From Flavobacterium sp. (GTDB lineage Bacteria; Bacteroidota; Bacteroidia; Flavobacteriales; Flavobacteriaceae), in NCBI RefSeq assembly GCF_017744675.1, contig NZ_JAGIAV010000001.1, forward strand, positions 1 through 64,000: 64,000 nucleotides of DNA, in the 5' to 3' direction. The position numbers and the translations under genes are program-made. Positions 31,618-40,837 of the stretch are shown one piece after another. Every line of letters starts with the position of its first letter. Position 1 is the stretch's first letter. The notes under the pieces are model-generated. The model did not search any database, had not been told where the DNA came from, and worked only from the letters and a program-made list of their open reading frames with translations.

Positions 31618-33630
31618 CTATATTCTTTTTAAAACAATTTTTTCTGTTTCTTTTGCGATCATTCCTTTGTAGTATTCTTTAAGCATTTCATATTGTTCTG
31701 TATTCACAATAGCTTCATTAATCTGATTAATGATCATCAATTGCAAAACATTGTCATTTGCCGCGATATTAAACTTGAAGCTGCCCAAGTTATTTTCCAT
31801 GCTATAAGCAACAGCTGCTGGCAATGTTTCTACAGCAAAACCCTCTGGAATTTTAATTGTGATATTGTATTTATCCATAAACGGATATCCGAAATCTACT
31901 GGATACTCGCGTGATTCCTGCTTAAATGGATTTTTGTTTTGAGTAAAAAACAACATTGGACTCACATAAATTTTTCCGCCAATCATTTCACACAAATCGT
32001 TTCCTGTAAATGAATAAGTTTCAATGGTTGGAGAAAGCAACTCTTTTTCGTTTGTTCTAGAATATTCGCTTACTTCAATTTTACCATAGTTATTTTCTAA
32101 TTTCTCCAAATATTCTTCTTCTTTAAGTTTTTCGAAGTTTCCTCTGCTAATCATTGCATTGTAATCGGTGCATTGTCTTCTTGTTTTTCCTGTAACTTTT
32201 CCTTCAGGACTAATATCATAGTTCATAAAAACAAAATCATTAGATGTCTTTTTAGGCATTAAATCTATTTCTTCAGAAGAACCGTCTTTTCTGATTAATC
32301 TTCCAAGCCAATTTAATGTTCTAAAAGGAAGAACGTTTGGAATTGAATATTTATCGGTTGCATCTAATAAAATATATCCGTTTGGCGTTTCGACAGCGGC
32401 AATCACATAGTCAAAAGCGTTTCTATTTGGAAATAATGCAATTCCGTTAGAACGTGTGCTTACTAAAACTGGATTTGCTGTTAGGCCTGAATAACGAAGC
32501 ATTGCTGTAAGCATCAAATTGATATCAGCGATATTTCCCGTTTTTTCTTTATACGCTTTTTTAACCCCATTATCACAGCTATAACCTGTGTAGCTATTCC
32601 ATTTGATGTTAGCTTTTACGTAATTTAAAATAGCCAAAATTCTTTCATCCTGCCCATTTAGTCCAGCTAGAACCTTCTTCAAATCGTCTTCAAAATATCC
32701 TGTTTTGTTCAACTCAGGACCAAAATCATCATATTCGTAGATTGTTTTTACAACCGAATTCCAATCTGTAGAATATTCTTTCATTGGACTATTTGGAAAA
32801 TGAGTCAATGACAATTCATGCTGAATGCTAGAAGTATAGTTGTCAATGTTATTTACATAGTTCTCATCTTTCAAAGCCGGAAAATCTTGTGCAACATAAG
32901 TCACTTCTGTCTCTATATAATCTATTTTATCTGAAGAAAATTCAGTTTGAGAAACACGTCCTGAACTTCTTTCTTTACTATTTATAGTTATCGATTTAGG
33001 ATTCTTTAAAGTTGTAAATTTTGGAAAAATGTATCCTTTTTGTCTTGGTTTAAAAACATAATATTCTGGGTACGCCACTTTTAGTTCAGAATAATTTACA
33101 GGTATTGACATTTGAAAATCCCAATCACGAATTATTCCTGGATTTGGACATTTTATGGTATAGCGAAATTCGATTACAGATCCTTCTTTTACATTTGGCA
33201 TTGCAATCTTTTTTTGGCCTCTATATTTAGAAATAATTTCATCAAAAGTTCCATCACTTTTTAATTTGGTTTTTTCTATTTTGCCATTAACCAAATTGTA
33301 AGTAACTGCATCTGAAAAAAATACACGTTCTTTTAAGTTTGTAGTGTTTCGGTACCAAACTTGCTGGTTGGCCCAGTCGTAACCTTCTTTTTTGTAAATT
33401 TTAATACGGGTTTCTACATCGGTCATCATATAAAAACCATCATTTTGATCAAACTCCATTCTAGACACTCCTTTCTTATAAAGAACTGCCGCTACTGCAG
33501 AAGTATCTTTCGGATGCACTTTCTGCTCTAATTCTGCAACAGAAACTTTTCCTAATTTAAATTCCTGTGAAACCGCTTTGGGAGCGATTAATAAAATCAC
33601 AGACAGACTAAATAGTTTAATAATTTTCAT
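31618..33630 (-). CDS. DUF3857 protein with a degenerate transglutaminase-like domain
   Basis: A 670-residue exported protein; the signal peptide is MKIIKLFSLSVILLIAPKAVSQ. The N-terminal DUF3857 domain spans about residues 40-230 and a transglutaminase-like domain follows (about 290-400). The position of the catalytic cysteine reads TGNIADINLMLTAML, with Ala or Ile where GDCKD is usual, and the His segment reads NAFDYVIAAV, so both Cys and His appear lost; only the Asp region (ILLDATDKY) is kept. It is therefore probably not an enzyme. It follows the catalytic-looking DUF3857 gene by 34 nt, suggesting that the two products work as a pair. Confidence 0.85.
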   Translation of the reverse strand: MKIIKLFSLSVILLIAPKAVSQEFKLGKVSVAELEQKVHPKDTSAVAAVLYKKGVSRMEFDQNDGFYMMTDVETRIKIYKKEGYDWANQQVWYRNTTNLKERVFFSDAVTYNLVNGKIEKTKLKSDGTFDEIISKYRGQKKIAMPNVKEGSVIEFRYTIKCPNPGIIRDWDFQMSIPVNYSELKVAYPEYYVFKPRQKGYIFPKFTTLKNPKSITINSKERSSGRVSQTEFSSDKIDYIETEVTYVAQDFPALKDENYVNNIDNYTSSIQHELSLTHFPNSPMKEYSTDWNSVVKTIYEYDDFGPELNKTGYFEDDLKKVLAGLNGQDERILAILNYVKANIKWNSYTGYSCDNGVKKAYKEKTGNIADINLMLTAMLRYSGLTANPVLVSTRSNGIALFPNRNAFDYVIAAVETPNGYILLDATDKYSIPNVLPFRTLNWLGRLIRKDGSSEEIDLMPKKTSNDFVFMNYDISPEGKVTGKTRRQCTDYNAMISRGNFEKLKEEEYLEKLENNYGKIEVSEYSRTNEKELLSPTIETYSFTGNDLCEMIGGKIYVSPMLFFTQNKNPFKQESREYPVDFGYPFMDKYNITIKIPEGFAVETLPAAVAYSMENNLGSFKFNIAANDNVLQLMIINQINEAIVNTEQYEMLKEYYKGMIAKETEKIVLKRI

Positions 33631-33664
33631 TGGTAATTTTTGGTTTATTTTAGGTTATAATTGG

Positions 33665-35572
33665 TTAGTTTTTGGTCAATATTATTTTGGCGTTATCATT
33701 TCTAGAAACTTGTTCCATAAACAAGCGGTATTCATCATATTCTTTGTTCGAATATTTTCCTTTATTAAGAAACATAGACCTTTTATAAGTCAATTTATTA
33801 TTGTCTTTTTTTATGATTTCGGTTTTGTACTCGCCAAACTTTCCTTTTAATTCATAATTTGAAGGCACAAATTCGATGTTATATCCAGCAGGAAGGTTGA
33901 TCTCAGTTTCGTCGGTATCTAAATAACCACGTTGAATTTGAAATGGATTTTTACGATTTCTAATTCGCTTTACACTTCCTGTATATTGATTGAAAGCATC
34001 TACTACAAAAATCATTTTGTTTCCAGAAAGTGCTCCGTAATTTACAGCACTTAGCTGAACATCTTCGGTAAAACGGATATTCTCCTTATCATTGGTAAAA
34101 GTAATTTTGCCCAATTTCAGATTGTTAATATTACCCCAATACTCTTTGTAGTGCTCTTCTTTTTCATTGGGTTGCATATTCTCCACTCGAGATTTAGAAG
34201 CATACCGACTTCCTTGCGAAGCTATTTTTAAAATGCCTGAAAAGTTGCCATTTTCGTCAATCGTATAAGTTCCTTTACCGTCTTGCGTATTTCCTTTGTC
34301 ATCGTAAATTTTAGTGCGTACAATTTCTCCACCTTCTGGTTTTACAACTAAAACATCACGATCATCGGTAAAGGTGCCTTGATAGCCAAACGGATCGTCT
34401 TGACTCGTACATTCCAACCAGATAAAATTATCTTTATTGGGAATTGCCAAAATCATGTGATTTCCCTGCATCGAAACAAAATCAGACTGAATGTCTTCTT
34501 TGTAACGATCTCCATATAAAATAGTATTGTATGATGGAACATCTACCACCTGCAAAAGTGCTTTTGTATAATTAGACAAAGCTTTGCAGTCTCCGTATCC
34601 TAAACGATCAACATCATTGGCTAGCATAGGTTTCCAGCCTCCAATTCCAATCGCAATATTTACATATCTAGATTTTTTCTGCACATAATCATAAATTATT
34701 TTGGCTTTCTTTACGGGATCTTTCTCATCTCCAACAAGAGCTTTGATTTTTATTTTTGTCTCTTCGGGCAAAACAGTTGTACCTGTTAAGATTTTATCTC
34801 CATACCATTTACCGAATGCTTCCCAGGTAGTAGCATTTCCGTCTACTCCTTCTAAGTGGAAGTTTTCTAATCCCATCATAACTTTAGGAAAAAGATCTGA
34901 AGGAGAAGGACTAAGATCTTCTTGCTTTTGCGCAACGATGTTTGTTGCCGTATAGCTTAAATTGGTATCGGTATCCGCTGTCTTCTTTATGTTGAAGTTA
35001 GCAAATTGGAACTCTTTTTTCTTAAAGCCCAATCCTTTTGGAAAAGTAACATTGAGAACGCATTTTTCTACACTCACGTTATACCCTCCGATAAAATACC
35101 ATTTTGGTATAAATGCTGTATTCGAGGTCTCAATTTCGCTTGTGTAAGCAATCGTGAAAGGATATGAAATTGGAGTATAGTCTAAATAAAGAACTCGGCT
35201 GTCTGAAAAAAGAGTACTTCCTCCTACAGCACTTTGATCTCTAAAGTCTTTTCTTTTGATTTTTTTTATCTCATTTCCTAATGCATCATAAACAACGGCT
35301 TCGATATTTTTTATGGAAGTTGTTTTATCGTAATGCTGAAAGGCATCGATATTATTTAAGCCTTTTTCATTTAAAACAGAAACGACTCTTTGAGTTTTGA
35401 TATTCATACTTCTTTGTGAAGCAATAACAATATCCATTTGGTCTAAACGAAGAACAGTATTAGCATTCTGTTTTAAACTATCAGGAATAGAAAGTATAGC
35501 GTAAGTACTTTCTTGGGCAAATGAATTAAGGCAGGTTGTGAGTAAAAATAATGCAATAAAGAGGTTTTTCAT
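33665..35572 (-). CDS. DUF3857 protein with transglutaminase-like domain
   Basis: A 635-residue exported protein with signal peptide MKNLFIALFLLTTCLNSFAQ. DUF3857 occupies about residues 45-235. The transglutaminase-like core has Cys in RLGYGDCKALSNYTKALL (about 330), His in QGNHMILAIP (about 371) and an acidic residue in LECTSQDDPFG (about 385), so the catalytic triad can be complete. Family members are secreted or periplasmic and of unknown substrate. It is the first gene of a pair with 31618-33630. Confidence 0.88.
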   Translation of the reverse strand: MKNLFIALFLLTTCLNSFAQESTYAILSIPDSLKQNANTVLRLDQMDIVIASQRSMNIKTQRVVSVLNEKGLNNIDAFQHYDKTTSIKNIEAVVYDALGNEIKKIKRKDFRDQSAVGGSTLFSDSRVLYLDYTPISYPFTIAYTSEIETSNTAFIPKWYFIGGYNVSVEKCVLNVTFPKGLGFKKKEFQFANFNIKKTADTDTNLSYTATNIVAQKQEDLSPSPSDLFPKVMMGLENFHLEGVDGNATTWEAFGKWYGDKILTGTTVLPEETKIKIKALVGDEKDPVKKAKIIYDYVQKKSRYVNIAIGIGGWKPMLANDVDRLGYGDCKALSNYTKALLQVVDVPSYNTILYGDRYKEDIQSDFVSMQGNHMILAIPNKDNFIWLECTSQDDPFGYQGTFTDDRDVLVVKPEGGEIVRTKIYDDKGNTQDGKGTYTIDENGNFSGILKIASQGSRYASKSRVENMQPNEKEEHYKEYWGNINNLKLGKITFTNDKENIRFTEDVQLSAVNYGALSGNKMIFVVDAFNQYTGSVKRIRNRKNPFQIQRGYLDTDETEINLPAGYNIEFVPSNYELKGKFGEYKTEIIKKDNNKLTYKRSMFLNKGKYSNKEYDEYRLFMEQVSRNDNAKIILTKN

Positions 35573-35636
35573 TAGTAGGTATTTTCGCCAAATATATATT
35601 ATTTTGCGAAATCCTTAACAAATGTTTAATAATATT

Positions 35637-36089
35637 TTACTCCCTGTTTTTACTGTCCATTACAATAGTAACAGGACCATCATTTAACAGGCTGACTTTC
35701 ATATCGGCACCAAAAATTCCCGTTTGCACTTTCTTTCCAAGTTCTTTTTCTATTGCTTGAACAAATTTCTCGTAAGTCGGAATTGCGAAGTCTGGTTTTG
35801 AAGCTTTTATGTAAGAAGGACGATTTCCTTTTTTAGTTGAAGCATGAAGCGTAAACTGGCTTACAACAATAATATCGCCGTCGATATCTTGAATAGAGCA
35901 GTTCATCACATCATTTTCGTCTCCAAAAATTCTCATTTTTACGATTTTCCCAGCAAGCCAATCAATATCCTCTTGCGTATCAGCATCTTCTATCCCGACT
36001 AATACTAGTAAACCTTTTTTAATATCTGCTGTTTTTCGGCCTTCTACGGTAACGGATGCTTCTGAAACTCTTTGGATTACTACTTTCAT
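35637..36089 (-). CDS. dtd: D-aminoacyl-tRNA deacylase
   Basis: Removes D-amino acids mischarged on tRNA. The 150-residue length is typical. Signature motifs are MKVVIQRVSEASVTVEG at the start, the catalytic SQFTLHASTKKGNRPS (about residue 78) and the NDGPVTIVMDSK motif (about 135), where the family has NxGPVT with the cross-subunit Gly-cisPro. The gene follows rsgA with a 182-base gap. Confidence 0.95.
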   Translation of the reverse strand: MKVVIQRVSEASVTVEGRKTADIKKGLLVLVGIEDADTQEDIDWLAGKIVKMRIFGDENDVMNCSIQDIDGDIIVVSQFTLHASTKKGNRPSYIKASKPDFAIPTYEKFVQAIEKELGKKVQTGIFGADMKVSLLNDGPVTIVMDSKNRE

Positions 36090-36271
36090 TATGATGAGAA
36101 TTGTGGTTTATTGCCACCGATTAAAGGATTTTAAAGATTTTTTACGATGCGTTAAATGCAATGCAGTGCATCTCTACAATCTAAACGTTGCACGATTCAA
36201 TTGGTATTTGTTTTTTTAGACAAAGGTTGAAATTGGAATTTGGAATTTAAAAAAATTGGAATTTATTTTTT

Positions 36272-37249
36272 TTACTTCCTTGTTTCATCACTCGCCGCAC
36301 GATCTTCGCCATAAATATCGGTACGATAATGTTCTTCGTCTCCTTCTAGGATTTTGAGATAACTATTGTAACGTGACCAAGCAATTTCATCTTTTTCGAG
36401 AGCTGCTTTTATGGCGCAATGAGGTTCTTCTTTATGTAAACAGTTGTTAAACTTACATTGATCTTTCAGTCTGAAAAATTCTGGAAAGTAACCGCTTATT
36501 TCTGATGGCTCCATATCTACGATTCCGAAACCTTTAATTCCTGGAGTATCAATAATTCGGGCATCAAAAGACAAATCGTACATTTCGGCAAAAGTAGTTG
36601 TGTGCTGACCTTGTTTGCTTTGTTCTGAAATTATCGAAGTTTTTAAATGGAGACTCGGCTCAAGAGCATTTACTAAAGTTGATTTTCCAACACCAGAATG
36701 TCCGGAAAACATACTCACTTTACCAATCATCATTTCTTTCAGTTTGTCAACACCTTTATTTTCTGTCGAAGAAATTCGAAGGCATTTATATCCAATTTCA
36801 GAATAAATGTGCTGCAGATAAAGCTGATCGTCTAAAGTCTGTTCTGTTAAAGTATCAATTTTATTAAAAACAAGGATTGCTTCAATTCCGTAAGCCTCGG
36901 CGGTAACCAAAAAACGATCAATAAAACTGGTAGTTGTAGGCGGATTATCAATTGTAATCAACAAGAAAACCTGATCGATATTAGAAGCAATAATGTGAAT
37001 CTGCTTAGACAAGTTAACCGATTTACGAACAATATAATTTTTCCTTTCGTGAATATTATGAATCGTTCCCGTAACGGCATCTGAAGTTTCATCCAATTCA
37101 TAATCGACTATATCGCCTACAGCAATAGGATTGGTACTTTTAATACCTTTTATTCTGAATTTCCCTTTCATACGGCATTCCACAAAATCTCCATTTTCAG
37201 ATTTTACGGTATACCAGCTTCCTGTAGATTTATAAACGGTTCCTGTCAT
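36272..37249 (-). CDS. rsgA: ribosome small subunit-dependent GTPase A
   Basis: Circularly permuted GTPase that checks late 30S maturation. The 325-residue protein has an N-terminal OB-fold (residues 1-75), then G4 (LVFNKIDTL) before G1 (FSGHSGVGKSTLVNAL, about 180) and G3 (IIDTPGIKGFG, about 238), the permuted order that defines the family. The C-terminal zinc site is CKFNNCLHKEEPHC (about 273-286). An exact TATCTTTG box lies 57 nt upstream (37306-37313). The window's dtd gene is downstream. Confidence 0.96.
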   Translation of the reverse strand: MTGTVYKSTGSWYTVKSENGDFVECRMKGKFRIKGIKSTNPIAVGDIVDYELDETSDAVTGTIHNIHERKNYIVRKSVNLSKQIHIIASNIDQVFLLITIDNPPTTTSFIDRFLVTAEAYGIEAILVFNKIDTLTEQTLDDQLYLQHIYSEIGYKCLRISSTENKGVDKLKEMMIGKVSMFSGHSGVGKSTLVNALEPSLHLKTSIISEQSKQGQHTTTFAEMYDLSFDARIIDTPGIKGFGIVDMEPSEISGYFPEFFRLKDQCKFNNCLHKEEPHCAIKAALEKDEIAWSRYNSYLKILEGDEEHYRTDIYGEDRAASDETRK

Positions 37250-37305
37250 TCAATTCAAATTGTTGATTTTAGATTTCTGATTTTAGATTTTAGCCTAAAT
37301 CTCTG

Positions 37306-37313
37306 CAAAGATA
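37306..37313 (-). promoter_or_regulatory. -7 box of rsgA
   Basis: TATCTTTG on the minus strand, an exact TAnnTTTG match, followed by AGATTTTAGATTT repeats in the leader. It indicates that rsgA is transcribed separately from the aromatic operon. Confidence 0.5.
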
Positions 37314-37327
37314 AATGAATATTTTTA

Positions 37328-37410
37328 AACATAGCCCACGGTTTCAACCGTGGGAGACAAAGATTGGGATATGGATAGCGTTCCCAAGGTTGAAACCGTG
37401 GGCTATGTTT
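37328..37410. repeat. family C element, mixed arms
   Basis: Left arm 37328-37354 has the ACGG/CCGT version of the palindrome; the right arm (37383-37410) has CCAAGG in one half and CCGTGG in the other, so it is part one variant and part the other. The spacer 37355-37382 (AGACAAAGATTGGGATATGG...) is shared with the other copies. Confidence 0.8.
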
Positions 37411-37419
37411 TAAAAAAAC

Positions 37420-37462
37420 AAAAATCCCCAACACTTCTTTTACAAAGTGATGAGGATTTTAA
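37420..37462 (-). terminator. possible terminator of the aromatic operon
   Basis: AAAATCC...CACTT and AAGTG..GGATTTT form an imperfect stem about 100 nt beyond the operon's last stop codon at 37560. A single family B arm (37522-37550) lies between. Confidence 0.5.
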
Positions 37463-37521
37463 AAAACAATCTATTTTCAATTAATGCTATAAGAAAACTT
37501 TAAAATGCAGTTTATAAAAAC

Positions 37522-37550
37522 TTAAATTAACTTATATCACTTATATGATT
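37522..37550. repeat. single family B arm
   Basis: TTAAATTAACTTATATCACT... matches the inverted family B arm (29 bp, two or three differences). No mate is visible nearby, unlike the other four sites. It starts 10 nt past the stop codon of the DAHP synthase gene. Confidence 0.65.
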
Positions 37551-37559
37551 TAGAAAAAA

Positions 37560-38642
37560 TTATGCATTGAAAATTTTCTCTTGGTGCCCAATACTTTCTT
37601 GGTGAATTGCTTTGAATAATTTCAAAACAAACTCTTCTGTAAGACCTTTTTTCTCACCTTCTAAAATCATTTTTCCTAAGATTTCGTTCCAACGGTTGTT
37701 TTGAAGAATGGCAACGTTTGCATCTTTTTTAACTTGACCAATTTCGTCAGCTACTTTCATACGTTTTCCTAACAACTCTAATAAGTTAGCATCCAAAACG
37801 TCGATGTTTGCTCTTAGTTTTTTCATTTTTTGGCTGTACTCATCTGTAGTATCATCCGTTTTTCTAATCGTCAAATCTTTAATGATTTGTTTCAAAGCAT
37901 CTGGAGTTACTTGCTGAGCAGCATCAGACCAAGCGTTGTCTGGATCGAAGTGCGTTTCGATAATCATACCATCGTAATTCAAGTCTAAAGCCTCTTGAGT
38001 TACTTCAAAAATCATTTTACGATCTCCAGTAATGTGAGATGGATCGATGATTAATGGTAAATCAGGGAATTTATTTTGCAATTCGATCGCGATTTGCCAC
38101 TCTGGAATGTTTCTGTATTTTGTTTTTTCGTAAGTAGAGAAACCTCTGTGAATAACACCTAACTTCTCGATACCTGCCATGTGTAAACGTTCAACACCAC
38201 CTAACCATAAAGCTAAATCTGGGTTTACTGGGTTTTTCACCAAAACAATTTTATCAGTTCCTTTTAATGTATCAGCAATTTCTTGCACTGCGAAAGGGTT
38301 TGCAGTTGTACGTGCACCAACCCATAATACGTCGATATCATGTTCTAAAGCTAATTTACAGTGAGCTGCTGTTGCAACTTCAGTTCCCATTAATAAACCA
38401 GTTTCAGCTTTTGCTTTTTGTAACCATTTTAAACCAATTTCACCAACACCTTCAAATCCTCCTGGACGCGTTCTTGGTTTCCAGATTCCAGCTCTGAATA
38501 CGCTAACTTTTGAATCTTTTAATTCGTGAGCGATTTTCAAAACTTGATCTTCAGTTTCTGCACTACAAGGTCCAGCTATCACAAGTGGGTGATTTAAATT
38601 GAAATCTTCTAACCACTTTCTCATTTCTTTTTTATTTTCCAT
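37560..38642 (-). CDS. bifunctional DAHP synthase / chorismate mutase
   Basis: A 360-residue fusion. The N-terminal 265 residues are a type I beta-alpha DAHP synthase (KDO8P synthase-like), with VIAGPCSAETEDQVL (about 20), FRAGIWKPRTRPGGFEGVG (about 50), WVGARTTANPFAVQEIA (about 106) and IIDPSHITGDR (about 197). The C-terminal 90 residues are an AroQ-type chorismate mutase (MKKLRANIDVLDANLLELLGKRM). In characterised relatives the mutase part also mediates feedback. It is the last gene of the pheA operon, 12 nt after tyrA, and so makes the first committed and the branch reactions together. Confidence 0.95.
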   Translation of the reverse strand: MENKKEMRKWLEDFNLNHPLVIAGPCSAETEDQVLKIAHELKDSKVSVFRAGIWKPRTRPGGFEGVGEIGLKWLQKAKAETGLLMGTEVATAAHCKLALEHDIDVLWVGARTTANPFAVQEIADTLKGTDKIVLVKNPVNPDLALWLGGVERLHMAGIEKLGVIHRGFSTYEKTKYRNIPEWQIAIELQNKFPDLPLIIDPSHITGDRKMIFEVTQEALDLNYDGMIIETHFDPDNAWSDAAQQVTPDALKQIIKDLTIRKTDDTTDEYSQKMKKLRANIDVLDANLLELLGKRMKVADEIGQVKKDANVAILQNNRWNEILGKMILEGEKKGLTEEFVLKLFKAIHQESIGHQEKIFNA

Positions 38643-38654
38643 TTTTATTCTAAT

Positions 38655-39515
38655 TTACTTTTTAGTTGTTGTTAATCCGTTTAGTATTTCTTTTATTTTA
38701 TTTGTGCTTTCCATTTCTTCAAAAATGGCGTTATAATCTTCTTCCTTCAGCAAATCTCTAAACCGACTTAGGTTCGAAATGTATGCTTCTAATGTTTCTA
38801 GGACGTATTCTTTGTTTTGTTTAAAAATTGGCGTCCACATTGCTGGCGAACTTTTTGCCAAACGAACGGTGCTTTCAAATCCACTTCCCGCCATATCAAA
38901 AATATCCTGTTCGTCTTTTTCTTTATTCATTACCGTTTTTCCAAGCATAAACGAACTAATGTGCGATAAATGCGAAACATAAGCAATGTGTTTATCGTGT
39001 GAAATAGGATCCATGTATCGAATTCTCATTCCGATTGAAGTAAAAAGATTCAATGCTTTTTCCTGTAATTTAAAAGCGGTCTTTTCTACTTCGCATATAA
39101 TGTTTGTCTTTCCTTGAAACAAACCTCTTATTGCCGCCGATGGTCCCGAAAACTCTGTTCCCGCGATTGGGTGCGTTGCAATAAAATTTCTTCTTTTCGG
39201 GTGATTGGCTACTGCTTCACAAATTGGCTTTTTAGTAGAGCCTACTTCAAAAACAATCGTTTTGTCTCCTACTGCATCCAAAACTTTAGGTAAAACCGTC
39301 AGCGCTACATCTACAGGAACCGAAACAATTACAAAATCTGCTTTTTGTAAATCTTCAAAACTTCCGGCTTCGTCGATAACTCCAAGATCAAGTGCTTCCT
39401 GCAAATGCTTTTCATTACTGTCAATTCCTAAAATAGTCGCATCAGGATAACGTCCTTTGATGTCTAACACCATCGAACCGCCTATTAACCCTATTCCTAT
39501 TACGTATACTTTCAT
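38655..39515 (-). CDS. tyrA: prephenate dehydrogenase
   Basis: Oxidises prephenate to 4-hydroxyphenylpyruvate for Tyr synthesis. The 286-residue enzyme starts with the NAD-binding fold MKVYVIGIGLIGGSMVLDIK (GxGxxG). FIATHPIAGTEFSGP (about 115) contains the catalytic His and YVSHLSHISSFMLG (about 175) the second conserved His. There is no C-terminal ACT domain, so feedback control may lie elsewhere. It follows the aminotransferase across a 94-base gap occupied by the family G inverted repeat. Confidence 0.95.
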   Translation of the reverse strand: MKVYVIGIGLIGGSMVLDIKGRYPDATILGIDSNEKHLQEALDLGVIDEAGSFEDLQKADFVIVSVPVDVALTVLPKVLDAVGDKTIVFEVGSTKKPICEAVANHPKRRNFIATHPIAGTEFSGPSAAIRGLFQGKTNIICEVEKTAFKLQEKALNLFTSIGMRIRYMDPISHDKHIAYVSHLSHISSFMLGKTVMNKEKDEQDIFDMAGSGFESTVRLAKSSPAMWTPIFKQNKEYVLETLEAYISNLSRFRDLLKEEDYNAIFEEMESTNKIKEILNGLTTTKK

Positions 39516-39534
39516 AATTTTTTTATTAAGCTAT

Positions 39535-39607
39535 GTCATTGCGAGGAACGAAGCAACCACACTAACAATGATTCAGCAACTGAGATTGCTTCGTTCCTCG
39601 CAATGAC
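39535..39607. repeat. family G perfect inverted repeat inside the aromatic operon
   Basis: Arms GTCATTGCGAGGAACGAAGC (continuing AA, 39535-39556) and its perfect 22-bp inverse (39586-39607) flank a 29-base loop. The sequence is like repeats I know from many unrelated bacterial genomes. It lies between two genes of one operon and would form a strong mRNA hairpin. Confidence 0.85.
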
Positions 39608-39609
39608 TT

Positions 39610-40755
39610 CTAAAATCGATCTATCGCTTCTTGTACTTTTTCTTCTTTTACACACAATGAGAATCTGATATATCCTTCGCCGTTGCTTCCAAAAATGGTT
39701 CCCGGTGTAATGAAAATATGTTTCTCATATAATATTTCGTCAATGAACTTCTCTGCTGATTCTATTCCTTCTGGAAGTTTCGCCCAAACGAATAATCCAA
39801 CTCCTTCTTTATACACTTTGCAGTTTAATTTTTCTGCAAGTTTTTCAGTCAATTCTCTACGGCGTTTATAAATTTTGTTTTGATCTTCAAACCAAGATTT
39901 ATCACATTTTAAAGCTGCAATTGCTCCTTTTTGGATTCCGTAGAACATCCCGCTGTCCATATTGCTTTTTACTTTTAAAACCGCATCGATAATTTCAGGA
40001 TTTCCCAAAACCATTCCGACTCTCCAGCCTGCCATGTTGAAAGTTTTGCTCAATGAATTCAATTCTAAAGCCACATCTTTCGCACCTTCAACTTGCAATA
40101 AACTCATCGGATTATCATTCAAAACAAAACTATACGGATTGTCATTAATCAATAATATGTTGTGTTTTTTAGCAAAAGCGACCAATTTTTCAAATAACGC
40201 TAAACTTCCTCTAGCTCCTGTTGGCATATGCGGATAGCCCAGCCACATTAATTTTACTTTCGAAAGATCCAATTTTTCTAAAGCTTCGAAGTCTGGTTCC
40301 CATGCATTTTCTTCTTTCAAGTCATAATAAACCGGAAATGCTTCTACCAAATTGGTTACCGAAGTATAAGTTGGATAACCTGGATTCGGAATTAAAACGT
40401 GATCGCCCGGGTTTAAAAATGCCAGCGAAATATGCATAATTCCTTCTTTTGAACCCATGAGCGGTAAAATCTCGTTATTCGGATTCACTTCAACACCAAA
40501 CTGATTTTGATAAAAATCTGCCATCGCCTGCCTCATTTCTGGTAATCCCTGATAGCTCTGATAACCATGCCCATTCTCGTCCTGAATTGCTGAAGCTACC
40601 GCTTCAATTACTGCTTTCGACGGACTCAAATCAGGGCTTCCAATTCCCATGTTGATGATCGATTTTCCTTCAGACATCAGTTGTCTCACTTCTCTTAGTT
40701 TTGATGAGAAGTAGTATTCTTCAACTGTGTCTAATCGTTTTGCTGTTGTAATCAT
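39610..40755 (-). CDS. PLP-dependent aminotransferase of the aromatic operon
   Basis: Class I/II aminotransferase, 381 residues. The start region INMGIGSPDLSPSKAVIEAV is typical; the PLP-lysine motif is LNSLSKTFNMAGWRVGM (about 235), with NDNPYSF and RFSLCVKEE (C-terminal substrate Arg) also present. Between pheA and tyrA it most likely transaminates phenylpyruvate and hydroxyphenylpyruvate, the last step of both branches. Family members also act on LL-diaminopimelate or methionine keto acid, so specificity is inferred from context. It starts 82 nt after pheA. Confidence 0.9.
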   Translation of the reverse strand: MITTAKRLDTVEEYYFSSKLREVRQLMSEGKSIINMGIGSPDLSPSKAVIEAVASAIQDENGHGYQSYQGLPEMRQAMADFYQNQFGVEVNPNNEILPLMGSKEGIMHISLAFLNPGDHVLIPNPGYPTYTSVTNLVEAFPVYYDLKEENAWEPDFEALEKLDLSKVKLMWLGYPHMPTGARGSLALFEKLVAFAKKHNILLINDNPYSFVLNDNPMSLLQVEGAKDVALELNSLSKTFNMAGWRVGMVLGNPEIIDAVLKVKSNMDSGMFYGIQKGAIAALKCDKSWFEDQNKIYKRRRELTEKLAEKLNCKVYKEGVGLFVWAKLPEGIESAEKFIDEILYEKHIFITPGTIFGSNGEGYIRFSLCVKEEKVQEAIDRF

Positions 40756-40837
40756 TTTTTTATTTTTTTGCTTTAGGCTTTATGCCGTAAGCTTTAAGCC
40801 TTCACTTATAATTTATAACTCTTAACTTATAATTCCT

